From assembly GCF_034190915.1 (NCBI RefSeq), contig NW_026947491.1:22570101-22634100 (forward strand): a stretch of 64,000 nt of DNA, written 5' to 3'. The notes under the pieces are model-generated. The model was not told where the DNA came from and did not search any database. It saw only the letters and a list, made by a program, of their open reading frames with translations. Below, piece by piece: positions 1 to 10,930 of the stretch. The translations under genes were made by a program, and so were the position numbers. Source of the stretch: Cavia porcellus (taxonomy: Eukaryota; Chordata; Mammalia; Rodentia; Caviidae). Numbering within the stretch: position 1 is the first letter of the stretch; each line of letters begins with the position of its first letter.

Positions 1-221
1 AATTAAAGAGCCCCGAGTCGCAATAGCCAACAGAGGCCTGCCCTTCTTTTTCGGGCAATGTCAATCCCCGCAAGGGGTCAACCAGTAGATCCCTTAAAGT
101 GCGTCCACCAAGGGCCGGGTTAAGCCGCCGCTCACCCGCAGGTACGTACCGTTTTTCAACACAGTCACAGGAGCCGCAGAAGGCACGGGAATGGTTTCGA
201 GTCCCCGTACGGGCCACCAGC
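1..221 (-). mobile_element. ERV 5' leader with tRNA-Ile-type primer binding site, internal region cut by window edge
   Basis: Read on the minus strand, the 18 bases from 219 down to 202 (TGGTGGCCCGTACGGGGA) are complementary to the 3' end of tRNA-Ile (its acceptor strand reads ACGGGCC plus the discriminator A and CCA). They lie two bases inside the LTR end, where a retroviral primer binding site belongs. The remaining 200 bases would be the untranslated leader before gag; no gag reading frame is visible before position 1. The provirus therefore extends off the left edge. Confidence 0.7.
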
Positions 222-603
222 TGTCCGGCGCCGTGTCTGTCCCGCAGAATGAGGCACACGAACACTTTGTCTCTGCAGGCTCCTTTATTGACTGGGCTAC
301 AACCTCAATACACGTCCGTCCTTGACAGCTTCCTACGTGTTGTGCGTCAGGCACTTCCTATACTTAGGCTTATATAGCTAATGTTATCCAATCATGGGAT
401 TACACATGGGGACAGGTGATTGGGCGACAACAAGGAAGCAATCAATCATTACCATATATGGCGGGGACAGTAAGCCGAGCAAGAACCAGGAAGCAGGATG
501 TGTGCGCCATCTTGGGCACACGATGGGCAGGGGAGCAGCGAGGCGGTAGGCGGACGCCATCTTGTGGCTATATTCTCATGGGTAATACGGCAGGCTCCCA
601 ACA
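222..603 (-). mobile_element. 5' LTR of a class II-like endogenous retrovirus
   Basis: On the minus strand the element opens with TGTTGGGAGCC at 603 and closes with CA at 223-222, giving a 382-bp LTR. In order it shows two AAGATGGCG-type (YY1-like) motifs, CCAAT boxes, a TATATAAG TATA box near 376, and an AATAAA polyadenylation signal in the stretch near 285. The TGTTGGGAGC start resembles rodent IAP/ERVK-type LTRs. The tRNA-Ile primer site is not the one used by IAP (Phe), so the lineage is uncertain. All LTR landmarks look intact, suggesting a fairly young insertion. Confidence 0.75.
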
Positions 604-798
604 CTAGGGTTTCTTGAGATGGGCTGGAGGTTTGAGGTTGTCATTTGGTCTTTCATTTTGCCATTTTCCTATATTTCTGTGTTTCAAGTGTTATTTGAAA
701 GCTTCCTAAGGATCTGTTGGAAATCTCCTTCTATGTTTGCATAGAAGACTCTGGCACCACACTACTCCAAGCCACTGGGCCTGCAGAACCAATGGCCC

Positions 799-1470
799 TC
801 CTCTGCCTGCTCAGAACTCTGCAGTTCCAGACAAGCTGGGCCTCAGGGACACTGTGTACCCACCTGCCAGTTGGAAGCTCCACAGCTCTCCAATCACAGC
901 CGTGATGTGGAGGCAGATGTAGAGGCCTCAAACCCACCTCTCCACTTCACTGCACCTGGAAGCCTGGAGGGACCCAAACAGTCTGGGCTCTGGGCAGAAT
1001 GTGCTGAGCACTCACCACAGGCTGCAGGGCCTCCGGAACCCTCGATGCTCCACCGCCTGCCGAGACATCCACAGTCCTCCAGACACACGCGGAGGCCGAT
1101 GCAGGTGCCCCAGATCTGCCCAGCTCCTCCTCTGCACACCGATGGCTAGGTGCGGCAGTCCCAAACAGGTTTGGCTCCGGGGATAGCGTGTGCCTGCCCA
1201 CCCGTTGGAATCTCAGCAGTTCTCCAAGTGCAGCCGGGATGGGGAGGTGGATGTAGAGGTCTCAAACCCACTTCTCCATTTCACTGCACCCGGAAGCCTG
1301 GAGGGTCCCCAACAGTCTGGGATTTGGGCAGAGTGCGCTGAGCTCTCACCGCAGGTTGCGGTGCCTCCAGAACCTGCAATCCCTCCCTGCTTGCTGAGAT
1401 ATCCACAGTCCTCCAGACACACGGGGAGGCCGATGCAGGCGCCCCAGATCCGCCCAGCCCCTCCTCTCTA
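799..1470. repeat. Two-copy tandem duplication, unit about 330 bp
   Basis: Unit 1 (about 799-1129) and unit 2 (about 1130-1470) share long stretches in the same order. Both have CTCAAACCCAC.TCTCCA.TTCACTGCACC, then GGAAGCCTGGAGGG, then ATCCACAGTCCTCCAGACACACG.GGAGGCCGATGCAGG and CCCAGATC.GCCCAG. Identity looks near 80 percent. Several overlapping small ORFs on both strands are by-products of the GC-rich repeat; no protein is recognised. Confidence 0.7.
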
Positions 1471-1502
1471 GGATTATTTCCAAAAGATGAAAAATATTTT
1501 AA

Positions 1503-1803
1503 AAGATGAGAAGTATAAAATAAAAAGCAGCCTTTATTCTGAGAACACGGAGAGAGATGACTGGCACCCCCACCGCTGGCATCCCGCGATCTCTCCGGCG
1601 GACACGTGGTGTAGGGGCATGTAAGTAGCCTCGGTTTGGGGTGGAACCTAAGGCGGGCATTCGGGATGCACAGGTAGCCCATTGTTCCTAGGTTTGGCGC
1701 TATATGTGAATTTCCAGGGGCGGGAAGATGGCATCACAGTTAGCTTCCTAGGGGCGGGAGAGATAGGGGCTTCCTGCTTCTGGTTGAGGCTTTCCTGGCT
1801 ACA
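1503..1803 (-). mobile_element. Possible solo LTR
   Basis: On the minus strand a TGTAGCCAGG start at 1803 is followed by GC-rich U3-like sequence with two CCCGCCCC boxes, a TATAGCGCC stretch, and an AATAAAGG polyadenylation signal at 1538-1533 that precedes an A/T-rich tail. The right end is placed loosely by the first CA beyond the polyA signal. No internal retroviral sequence is attached and no target duplication was found. Confidence 0.3.
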
Positions 1804-1809
1804 GTGTCG

Positions 1810-4800
1810 TGTCTGGGCCAAAACCCATTCAGATGTGATTGACTAAAAAGGCTATTTGATGTCAAGATACAGATTTAAGTGTGTTATCAACATGTCATCA
1901 TGATTGTCATACTAAAATATTATGTATGACATTTGATCCTGGTTTTTTGTGTAAAACTATTTAACTGTTGTCTGTTAACATTGTTAACATAGGAATTCAC
2001 CTACTAGAACATCCATGGTTGGTAAACAATAATTTTTCTTTGGCTATAGTTTATATTTCAAGGTGCTTGATAATCAGACAAAAGTATTACAGTTATCTCA
2101 CTACTCCCACTACAATATAGTGTCATTAACCTTCTCTTCTGGGTGTTCAGCTATGGTTTGGAGACCAAAAACTACAAAGATAGATGAGCTTAGAGGACAG
2201 CCAATATTTTTACTCTGGCAATCCAAGGACAATGAAGACCCTGGAAATGAGGAGACCTAGTCAACAACATCCTATGACTCTAGTGAACTGTATACAACTT
2301 CCTCACTGAGGAGACTGTTGAACCACAGAGGAGGGAAATCAATGGTGTATAGTGTGCTTAAGGAGAGTCACTGGGAGAAAAAGTTCTCCCAAGCTTTCAC
2401 AAAAATCATCTTGGTCATGCAGATGACTGACACTGACAGAATAACTGAGAGACACTGTACATGGTTCCAAAGTAGATCCTGAAGAGACTTAACTGTCCTT
2501 GACAGATAATAGGAGATTAATTTTAATTAATACAAATCTCACTAACTTGACCTTGAACATCCAGGAGAAAAGAATGACTACAAGATGTATAAAACAAACA
2601 TCACAGTAACAAGCTAGCTATAAAAAAAAAACTCAAATCACTAATACCTTCTGATAATTTCCAGCTACCCTAGCCCTAACTGATCACTCTTATAGGTTAA
2701 TGGGCTGCACAGGTTTAAGTTGCTGAACAGAGGAACCCCAAATCCGTGAACTGGGAATTTTAGCCTTAATGTCAAAGTTCATTAAGAGTGGGAAGATTTT
2801 AAGACACAAAAGGACTTCATAGGAAAAAAAAACCTTCATCTCAGATGCATGGAGAAGAGCACAAGACAAGCCTTCCACAGTGAAGAAGTTCTGCAGAATC
2901 CTCTGAACACAGCTCCTCCAACTCCAGCTGACCACCTACCACTTTTGACTAAGAAATAGAAAAAGGGGACATTTGGAGAGCTGCTGAGCTGAGGCTGAGC
3001 TGGAGGTTGGTGAGCTCACTGGGAATAGAGCAAGGTCAGCCCCAAGAACACAAAGCTTCAGAGGTGAACCATGTGCACAAGGTCTTGGTACTACCATAAG
3101 GCCAGTCCAACAGATGTCTGGCCTCAGTGTTCTTCCCTGTTGTCTACAGCACAGATAGCTTTGTGAATGTTTCCATTTCACTGTGCTTGGCAAAACACTG
3201 AGCTCTTGTACTTTCAATCTCTTCCTGCACTTCCTGCCTTTTTATCATGTAGTAATATAGACTGTAGATTGAGACACTGTTGCTGTCAATCCGTCATAGA
3301 GATTGGGACTCACCCAGTCTCAGCTTCCTAATAGCATGAGTCCATAGTTTTTTCTTAATGTCAAGTTGCTTCCTCTTGGGACTCCACAGGCTGTGGCAGT
3401 CAGGGCTGACAGCAAGTAAAATAATGAGGTAAATTAGCAAGTCAGAACTACATTCAGTTTTCGCAGTAATGTTTATCTATTTATTTTTATTCTACTTTTA
3501 GGATATACATAATAACACTCATCATAGGAAATGTGTACTTGTGCTTGATATACTTTCCTTTCCTCCATTTCTCTACCCTCCCTTCTACTTGTCTTCCTAT
3601 CCTCCTTTACAGAGGGTATGTTTGCATTTTTTTCTCTAAGTTTTTGCTCCTTCCTTCTTTCTCTGATCTCTTCTTTGTTTTCCTTCACATTTGAACATTT
3701 TATGCCCATGTCCCAATATTTATTATGCCTTTTGGTCCTCATACACACTTTTGGTTTCTCACAGCAAAGAAAAAATGTGGTATTTAAACACAGGAATCTG
3801 ATTTGTGTCACTTGAAGTCTACGGTCCACTTAGTCTCCAAGTCTCAATGTGTCCTGTCATATTATATACACAATGTCTTAGACCTATGGAGTTTTAAAAC
3901 AACATTCTAAATGTAGGAAGACATCCCATTGGAAAAAGCAGTTTGGGAATAATTATGTTAACAAAGAAATAAAATAACATCACTAGTTCTTAGTCCTGGC
4001 TGCAGCACACACAGCTGTTCACTTGAGATGGATTTTCACAATTCCTGCAGCTTCCCACAGGCAGGTTCCATGTTCCTGGCACTGCTAACTCCCTCAGTCT
4101 CAGCTGTGACTCTAGTTTCAGCTCTGCACATCACCCACAGCTTTCAGGAACACTGACCCTGCTCATCTTAGCCTGGACTCCTGGCTTCCCTTTGAAATTT
4201 CAGTGGCAGCCTCATGCCTGCACATCTCTTATACTCTGCATCTCTGAAGGACTAGCATCATAAGATGAGCCTCAGGTCTGCCGAGAATCCAGGACACATT
4301 TGAGCCAGGGGTGTGAGTGACTTCTTTGTGTCTTTTTGGCTCAGCTGCTCTGAAAAATCCAATTACTCAAAGGCCGGATTTTAAAAGAGGCTGTAAAGCC
4401 TTAGAAACAACTCTGAATGTCTACACTGTTAAGCCTGCATTGGTTGTGGCCTTGACAACTCCTGAGATGCCAACATGCTCTGTTTCCTTTTGTTCTCACA
4501 CAAAACCCATAGCTTCTTGTTAATTCTTTATCACCTGCCTTTTTCCCCCCAATTCTTTACCTGCTGTACGTTCCTTGGGTACAATTGTACTTTTTGTGTT
4601 TGCGTGGCCAAGCTTTGAATTTTCAAACATTGCTACTCTTCCAATTTATGTGCAAAATTTGTACTGTAAAATTGGCTAAACCACCCTGTAGTACCTACAC
4701 TGGTGCCCAAATGTTACACTGCTTAAAATGTCATCATCAGGTAAACTTGTTTAATATCCTTAAACTCTGCCTCCTACAACATCTCAGAGCATGGATGAAA

Positions 4801-5535
4801 TGCACCCAAGGTCTTTTCCATGTGCATGCTGTAGCCCTTATCTCCAATCTGAATTTGTTTTATTTCCCAACTGTAACCTCTTCAGTGTCATCTCACTGGC
4901 CAAATTCCTATCCAGTGTCTCCCCTCCAGTGGAATCACCTATCATGCTCAGGGCAATGCTCCAGTTTGTTCCTCCAGCACTTTCCAATCTCTCCCTGGAG
5001 AGATATTCCAAGGGCTTCACCACATCATCTCAGGGGTAGAATGACAATCCAACTTCTCAGTACTTATTTTCTCTGTCTTGTCTATTACTATAACAAGTAC
5101 CTGAGTAAAAATTTATTTCAATAAGTTAGCTCAGTGATTAATTCCCAGTTTGTGATATTATGCTACTTACAATGGAACATTGATTAAGGATATATAGGTA
5201 TAAAACAATGAACTTAAAACCAATATTGGATCAAAAACTTATTGGAAAGTGAATTGAAGAGCATCTTTAAGATGAAAACTAAATCATAATATGAAGACTG
5301 TTGGGATACAGTGGAAAGAAACAGTGAGGACAAGAGACTTGCAGTGATGATCGTGTGGATTCCACCGTGGCAATGACTCCAACATGACATCTGTGTTCAC
5401 TCTTCAGTGACCAAGATAAGAAAGAGCAAACCAAGCTGATATTTGACAAAAGGAAAGACTGAATTAATAACAGAGCAGAAATAAAATGTAAAATAATGTA
5501 TGATAATGTATGCAGAGCTCTAGTCTGCACACCCT
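1810..5535. other. Gene-free AT-rich intergenic sequence with old interspersed repeats
   Basis: No ORF here has family features; the longest (3473-3829 minus, 4585-5124 plus) are low-complexity or unsupported. The pyrimidine-rich run at 3540-3690 generates a lysine/glutamate-rich antisense ORF that is compositional. 4000-4530 reads like an old dispersed repeat of unassigned class. 5070-5120 resembles the common rodent repeat containing ATTACTATAACAAGTACCTGAG. Confidence 0.5.
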
Positions 5536-5540
5536 TTAAA

Positions 5541-5703
5541 ATGAAATCCTATGCTTTGCAGCATGATGGATAGAACAGGAGAACACTGTGTTAGGGAAGA
5601 AGTCAAATAAAGGAAACAGCCACAAGGTCTTTCTCATTGTGGAGAACTCAGGGCGCCCAGTGAGGCCTTTCCACTCAGACTCTGAGCAGAGATCTCCAGG
5701 GTC
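5541..5703 (+). repeat. Dispersed repeat module, inverted relative to 7905-8060
   Basis: The block GATAGAACAGGAG, GAAGTCAAATAAAGGAAA and GCCACAAGGTCTTT is followed by CTCAGGGCGC and GTGAGGCCTTTCCACTCAGA. The same two blocks occur on the other strand at 7905-8060, but in the opposite relative order. The AAATAAAGG motif could be a polyadenylation signal of an LTR-like element. Class unknown. Confidence 0.5.
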
Positions 5704-5789
5704 CCCAGATGTACACATCCGAGGACTCAGGTGAAATCCAGTGGGCTGACGAGCCCAGGGTGACATCCTGCACTCTGTGATGCACTAGT

Positions 5790-7540
5790 GTCAGTCCCTC
5801 TTCAGGAGGGCGCTTCACAGCAGTCTCAGCCATGGCAGGGATGGGGGTGGGGATGGTGTCCTCTATCCTTGCAAATCCATGCCCTCCATCCTAGGGCCAC
5901 CCTACCTCTCCTGTGTGTCTCCTTCCCCTTGAAAGTTCAGGCTGTGTGTCCTTTGCTCAGAATCCCAGGGCTCACACCCTTGCCCACGGACTTAGGTGTG
6001 GCTCAGGAAATGAACCCTTGTGGGACTTGGCCAGTGCCAAAGGACTTCTCAGCATCCACTGTCCGTGTACTGGCTCCAAGGCAGAAATGTCAGGCCGAAA
6101 TGGCCCAAGGCTGCTCACCTTGTGGCATCAGGAAGCAGACAGATGGGACGAGTCTGTAACCAGCATACCTTTCTGGTCACACTCCGAGATCAGACACTCA
6201 GACAGGCCCCCACCTCCACACATGACAGTTTGGGGACATTTTAGCCCTAAACCATGATAACCCTCTGCACAACACCTTCAAGTGACACCTGGACCACTGT
6301 TGAACTCAATCACAGGGCAGGATGGTCCAGCCTGGGCCATGCATGACATTGACCACTGTCATGGTTATTTACAAATTTGTACCGGGCAGGCTCTGTTTAT
6401 TAGTAAATTGGTCAACATGTTTTATACTATTTGTCTTCTGATAAACACTAATTCTTGGGGAATTTTGTGACCACTGTTTAAAAGAAATTTACTCCTTTTT
6501 GAAGACAAATGCAAAACAGCAGGATGGCTCTAGCAGGCCATAGAGGACATATGAGCCCAGGTTGAGGAAAGGGTGTAAATATATGAACTGTATGAGGAGA
6601 CAGGTTTTAAATCTTGCAACACTGAACAGAGTTTTCCTTTGAAGTTAAACTGGAATGGTTTTTCTTTCTTTTTTCAATTAAGGAAAATTTTGTTATTCAT
6701 AATTAGTCCATGCAAATTTTATATTTTGTTATTTTATTCTTTCCAAAATGAATGTCAAGTGAATCATTTATATGTTAGACTAGAAAATTTAGTTTTGCAA
6801 AAGTATTAATTATATTCTATACTAAAAGTAAAAGTACACAGTCTAAAATATATAAAACCATTCGATATACAATATGTATTATACCACGCATTATTGTATT
6901 TTTCATATTTACATAAAGAAATACATATTGAAAAGCTACAGAGTCTGCCCAAAAGTATTTACATTTCAGGAAAAAAACCAATATATTATTGTTTTCAACA
7001 GGTTGTGTTACAGTTGTGTGGAGGAGCCAATAAAATATTATGTATCACTGGAAACTCAGTGCACTGCTGTCCCTTGGGGATGGAATTAAAAAGCAGTGTG
7101 CAGCAATCTCAGTGACCAGGTTACCCAATCACCAGTTCACCATACTAATAAAGCCTGGAAGCTACCGGCCACTACTCTTAGCACCTCTCATAATTGAAAA
7201 GGCCAGTGGTAATTTGTAGTAATATGATTTTCTAAATAAACATATTATTAAAATATCTACACAAGTTTATCTTTTCCTGAAGTGTGTAAAGTGTACACAT
7301 TTTTGGAGGGAAAATATATAAATAATTAGAAATGTACATCTATATTTATACTCATAGATTTGCCAATATATATGAAATCATTGTAATATTACAACTTTTA
7401 CCCAGAGTTTGAGAGTTTTTCATTATTAAAAAGTTGACAATTTCTGTTTATCTGTTCTAATAAAACTGAACTGTAATCAGTATTTTCTTTCATTTAAAAT
7501 TTATATTAATGTAATAACTGCACATATTGGTGAGGTGCAG
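5790..7540. other. Intergenic sequence, nothing recognised
   Basis: 5790-6260 is moderately GC-rich and has overlapping small ORFs in all three plus frames, which argues for composition rather than coding. 6480-7540 is strongly AT-rich. No splice-flanked exon, RNA gene or clear repeat was identified. Confidence 0.4.
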
Positions 7541-7546
7541 TATAAT

Positions 7547-7655
7547 CTTTTTTTTAAATTTTTTTTTGTCTTTTTCCTTTTTATCGGTACCAGGGATCAA
7601 ACTCACAACTGCCTGCTTGCAAGGCAAGTGCTTATGCCGCTGAGCTAAGCATGGA
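7547..7655 (-). mobile_element. ID-like tRNA-derived SINE
   Basis: Poly-T followed by GGTACCAGGGATCAAACTCAC, CTTGCAAGGCAAGTGCTTATG and GCTGAGCTAA. This is the reverse complement of the tRNA-like ID head with its A and B boxes. The 5' end (CCCCAGCCCC) is degraded. Confidence 0.85.
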
Positions 7656-7904
7656 CATAATATGTACTGATTAATTATGCCTAATAACCTTTCTGCCTCA
7701 TCATGACTTTGCATTTGGAGACTTCAGTGTACTCTCTTCTGGTTGTTCTCAACGTATTTCACAGGAGACTATGAATTGGATTCAACACTCTTGGCTGCAA
7801 AAGTTCAGAAGTTTTTGCCTTTTTTTATTCATGGTTATTGGCACCTGTTACAACACTTCGCAGCTGCAAATCATCACTCTTCTTTCTGAGCAACTTGTTT
7901 TACC

Positions 7905-8060
7905 GTCCACACAAAGACCTTGTGGCTCTTTCCTTTATTTGACTTCTTTCGCTAATACAGGGTCCTCCTGTTCTATCCCTTTTGCTGCAAAGTATAGGAG
8001 ATCTCTGCTCAGGGTCTGAGTGGAAAGGCCTCACCCAGCGCGCCCTGAGCTCCCTCAGGG
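7905..8060 (-). repeat. Dispersed repeat module, inverted partner of 5541-5703
   Basis: Its reverse complement carries CTCAGGGCGCGC and GTGAGGCCTTTCCACTCAGA, then GATAGAACAGGAGGACC and GAAGTCAAATAAAGGAAA. It lies 3' of the VH pseudogene on the same strand. Confidence 0.5.
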
Positions 8061-8390
8061 TCTGAGCCCCATTACAGTTACAGTGGATTCCTCTTTGTTT
8101 CCATAAGTGACGCGTGGGTCTTACTGCAGTGACAATGTGTCTCCATATTCTTCCCCATGAACTTTTCCCCATCAAACTTTCCCGATTCAGAGAAATCTGT
8201 GGTAGGAGCAGGACCGTACACATAGAATCGCTCTCTGGGAGAATATTAGCTGGAGAGGAAGAGCCAGACCCTGACAGAGCACCAGCTGTTAGCAGCTCCC
8301 ACCCGCCCTGTCCCTGGTCCTGCAGCCCTGAAAACCCTGAGCTCAGTGAGTTTCGCGCGCCCCTTCTGGCCGCGAGCAACACTACAGGAA

Positions 8391-8760
8391 GGTTCGCGTC
8401 TGAACTCACACTGATGTCTCTCCTATAGCTGTCTGGCAGGGTGTCAGAAGGCCGCGTTGTGGGTTCTTAGACTTTGTGCATGCAGCTTGGCAGCGCTTTG
8501 GAACCATCTCTAGAAACGGCGAATCCGTCTTTCACAGATGTGGGGTATTCTATCGTGCATCTATTGTCTTTATTTCTTTTTCTAACCACATCCACCGATT
8601 TCAGCTCCTTTCTTGCAGCCTGATGGCCCTGGTCCTTGTAGTAATCGCTGAAGGTGAATCTGGAGGCTGCAAAGATTCTCAGGGACCCATCAGGCTGCAG
8701 AACGTCTCCCCAGACTCCACTAGCTGCTCTTCACGCGGAACGCCTGTGTTTACAGAGACA
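8391..8760 (-). pseudogene. IGHV3-like heavy-chain variable gene, V exon, pseudogene
   Basis: Read on the minus strand the sequence follows the IGHV3 plan. FR1 shows GAGCAGCTAGTGGAGTCTGG (near 8727-8708), then CAGCCTGATGGGTCCCTGAGA and GCAGCCTCCAGATTCACCTTCAG before a CDR1-like GATTACTAC. A long CDR2 block contains AGAAA.AGAAATAAAGAC and ACATCTGTGAAAGACGGATTC, the signature of IGHV3 members with extended CDR2. FR3 (TCTAGAGATGGTTCCAAA) decays before the second cysteine. Past the V end lies CAGTGTGAGTTCAGACGC, like the spacer/nonamer flank of IGHV3 recombination signals. Frame is broken and CDR1-FR2 is damaged, so it is a relic. No leader exon was found upstream (8760-9036). Confidence 0.75.
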
Positions 8761-9036
8761 TCCTGCTGAGGAAACTGTCACAGGGTTCTACTCTTTATAA
8801 AACAAATTAAACTGGTGTCAATAGGCCTTTGTAGCCGCAAGGAACTTTGCCTGACTTGGTTAGACTCTGATGCTATCAGTCCTTTGGGTGTAAACAGTTA
8901 TCTGTGGTCAGTTTTCTCAGGAGGTAGCCTCCCTGCAGACAGACACACAGCCAAGGTCACTTCAGTGAACACACACAGTCCAGACGACTGTCATCACATT
9001 GACCCTTTCCCTGAAGCAGCCTTAGAACATGATTAG

Positions 9037-9840
9037 TTCTGGTGTTTCTGAATGTGATTACCTGGGTTAGTCTGTGTGCCAGCATTCTCCCTGTCACAGC
9101 ACTCTAGTCTCTCCATTTTAGGGCTGCAGGTGAGACACAGAAAGGCAAATACAGCATGATCCTATTTATACATAGAGCATAAATGATAAAAGAGAAGCAG
9201 ATAGTAGAAAAAAGGTTATCTTGGGTCTGGTGGGGAAGAGAAAAAGAGTATTGATCACAGGGAACAAATTTTCAGTTGTGCAAGAATGTCAAGTTCTGGG
9301 ACTTACAGCACAACACAGGACAGTAAGTAGCAGTCTTGCATAATATACTTAATTTTTTTTCAGAGCAGTACACCTTAAATATTCATGTCCCAAAATACAA
9401 GTGTGTGGCAGTGGCCTTTGCAGGTTGAATATAAAAGGGGGGTGTTGATGTTCATAATATGTTGATAATTCTACATATCTTTACCTATTTGCAGAGACAC
9501 AAAGTTTTTTATTTCTTATTTTTTTGGTATTCACAACATCAAGCTTGCCAGCTAGGCACTTATACTGCTGAGCTAAATCCCCAGCCCTAGCTACATGAAC
9601 TTTATAAACTAAATGCTTAGTTTTATACAAATATTATGACAATAAACCATAGAAAACTAGGTGGAATATATATACATAAAAGACAGAGGGGATAGTTGGG
9701 GCACTTGTACAGTGGTTGGACAGATAATATATATTTATATTAGAGAGTTGTCTTTTTTTTTTAACCAGAAATCTACCTCAGGATCTCATGGTTGTCAGAT
9801 GAGTGCTGTGTCACTGAGGTATATTCTTGGCAAATTTTTA
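9037..9840. other. Intergenic AT-rich sequence
   Basis: No gene. It contains one decayed ID-like SINE (9518-9589, minus; GCTGAGCTAAATCCCCAGCCC retained at its end) and AT-rich sequence with several TATATA runs. Confidence 0.5.
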
Positions 9841-10035
9841 TATTATAGATGATAGATGCATGGATGATAATTACATGGTACAAAACTGGATGATATATGA
9901 TAGTAGATTAATAGGTAGATAGAGGATAAACAAATACATAGATTATTGATAGGTAAACAAATGGGAGTATGATACAGCATAGATGGATAGAATAGTGATA
10001 AACAGATGCATAGAGGTATAGAGCAGTGGATAAAT
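9841..10035. repeat. Degenerate GATA/GATG-rich tetranucleotide tract at duplication boundary
   Basis: Many GATA, GATG and TAGATAGA words in irregular spacing. The right half (from about 9941, CATAGATTATTGATAGG) is shared with copy 2 at 40132-40232; the left half is not. The tract therefore holds the left edge of the duplicated segment. Confidence 0.6.
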
Positions 10036-10039
10036 AATT

Positions 10040-10141
10040 ATCTATGGTCATACCAACCTGAACGCGCCTGATCTCATCTGATCTCGGAAGCTAAGCAGGG
10101 TCGGACCTGGTTGGTACTTGGAAGGGAGACAACTGGAAATC
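10040..10141 (+). pseudogene. 5S rRNA pseudogene, 3'-truncated (copy 1)
   Basis: From 10041 the sequence tracks 5S rRNA from near its first base: CTATGGTCATACC, CTGAACGCGCC, GATCTCGGAAGCTAAGCAGG, GTCGGACCTGGTTGGTACTTGG and GGGAGAC. The internal promoter region is largely retained. The last 20 or so bases of 5S (GGTGCTGTAGGC) are missing and replaced by unrelated sequence, so it should not give functional 5S. Confidence 0.85.
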
Positions 10142-10144
10142 TCA

Positions 10145-10930
10145 ACAATGTCCCAGAGACAATAGAGACTGAAGATGCAGGATCTGTACCTTTTTCTATG
10201 CAGAAACCCTAACATGAGCCTGTAGACATACATGAAATCATGAAGTCCACAGAGAACATGGCAGGACACAGAGGCACAGGGCAACTGCAAACAGATCGAG
10301 ATTTGTATGAGGACAAAGTTGAAGCAGGAGAAGGATAGGATACTGGGGCCCTCACTGCCAGTCAAGTCACAGGCAACAGGGGATCAGGGGTAAAGCAGTA
10401 AAAGGACAGGTCAAAGGCTTGAGATTTCATGGTGAGGTTCTAGATCCATCTGTATCCATCTCAGAGCATCTCAGCCCACACTTACATTGCTAGCTTCTAG
10501 AGTTTCTATGTCTACAAAATTCCTGAGACTGTGTGACAGTCTGAGGAAGCTGCACAGCAAGAGAAGCTGAAAATCTTGGGCTCTATCTTGGCAGATATCT
10601 TTGGGTCTGAAGCACAGTAGTCAAAATATAAAGGATGATTCATTTAGGGATGATGTGTTGTCCTGACTGTTCACTCGTGCTCTCAAGTGCATGAGATCAT
10701 AAAACCTTCTTGTATCTCTCAATGACTGGTGATCAAAGACCCAACCTCTGAGATCAAATGGTTATGATGACAAAGTGACAGATTCTATCCCTGGGTTACA
10801 CCTGGAGTGCAAGTGGTCGACTTCGTTATCACTGCATTTCAACTGAACCTGGTGCTGTCACTCCGGAGGAGGCATCCTTGTAACTACTTTTGGTGGATGT
10901 TTCCTGCATCTTCCTCCCGGGAATAGGGTC
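10145..10930 (-). pseudogene. Decayed gene-family unit, weak V1R vomeronasal-receptor resemblance (unit U1, copy 1)
   Basis: On the minus strand the frame at about 10365-10150 reads CGLHDFMYVYRLMLGFLHRK followed by RYRSC, after a YCFTPD-like stretch in an adjacent frame. V1R receptors have a Tyr-Cys in extracellular loop 2, then a (H)D..(L/F)..(L)M block of TM5 and an LHRHK motif starting intracellular loop 3, in this order. No TM1-TM4 could be found and stops and frameshifts abound. The same unit recurs, diverged, at 29150-30480. Alternative: an unrelated dispersed repeat whose translation resembles TM5. Confidence 0.35.

Noticed and set aside
3473..3829. 118-codon minus ORF rich in K/E/R
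   Set aside because: Comes from a polypyrimidine stretch on the plus strand; no homology recognised.
7547..7655. tRNA gene
   Set aside because: A/B-box similarity is that of the ID-like SINE head, with poly-A tail and many dispersed copies; no tRNA cloverleaf with a proper anticodon was supported.
9841..10035. CRISPR-like or satellite array
   Set aside because: GATA/GATG words are irregular with no fixed repeat and spacer; a vertebrate genome and a degenerate microsatellite explain it.
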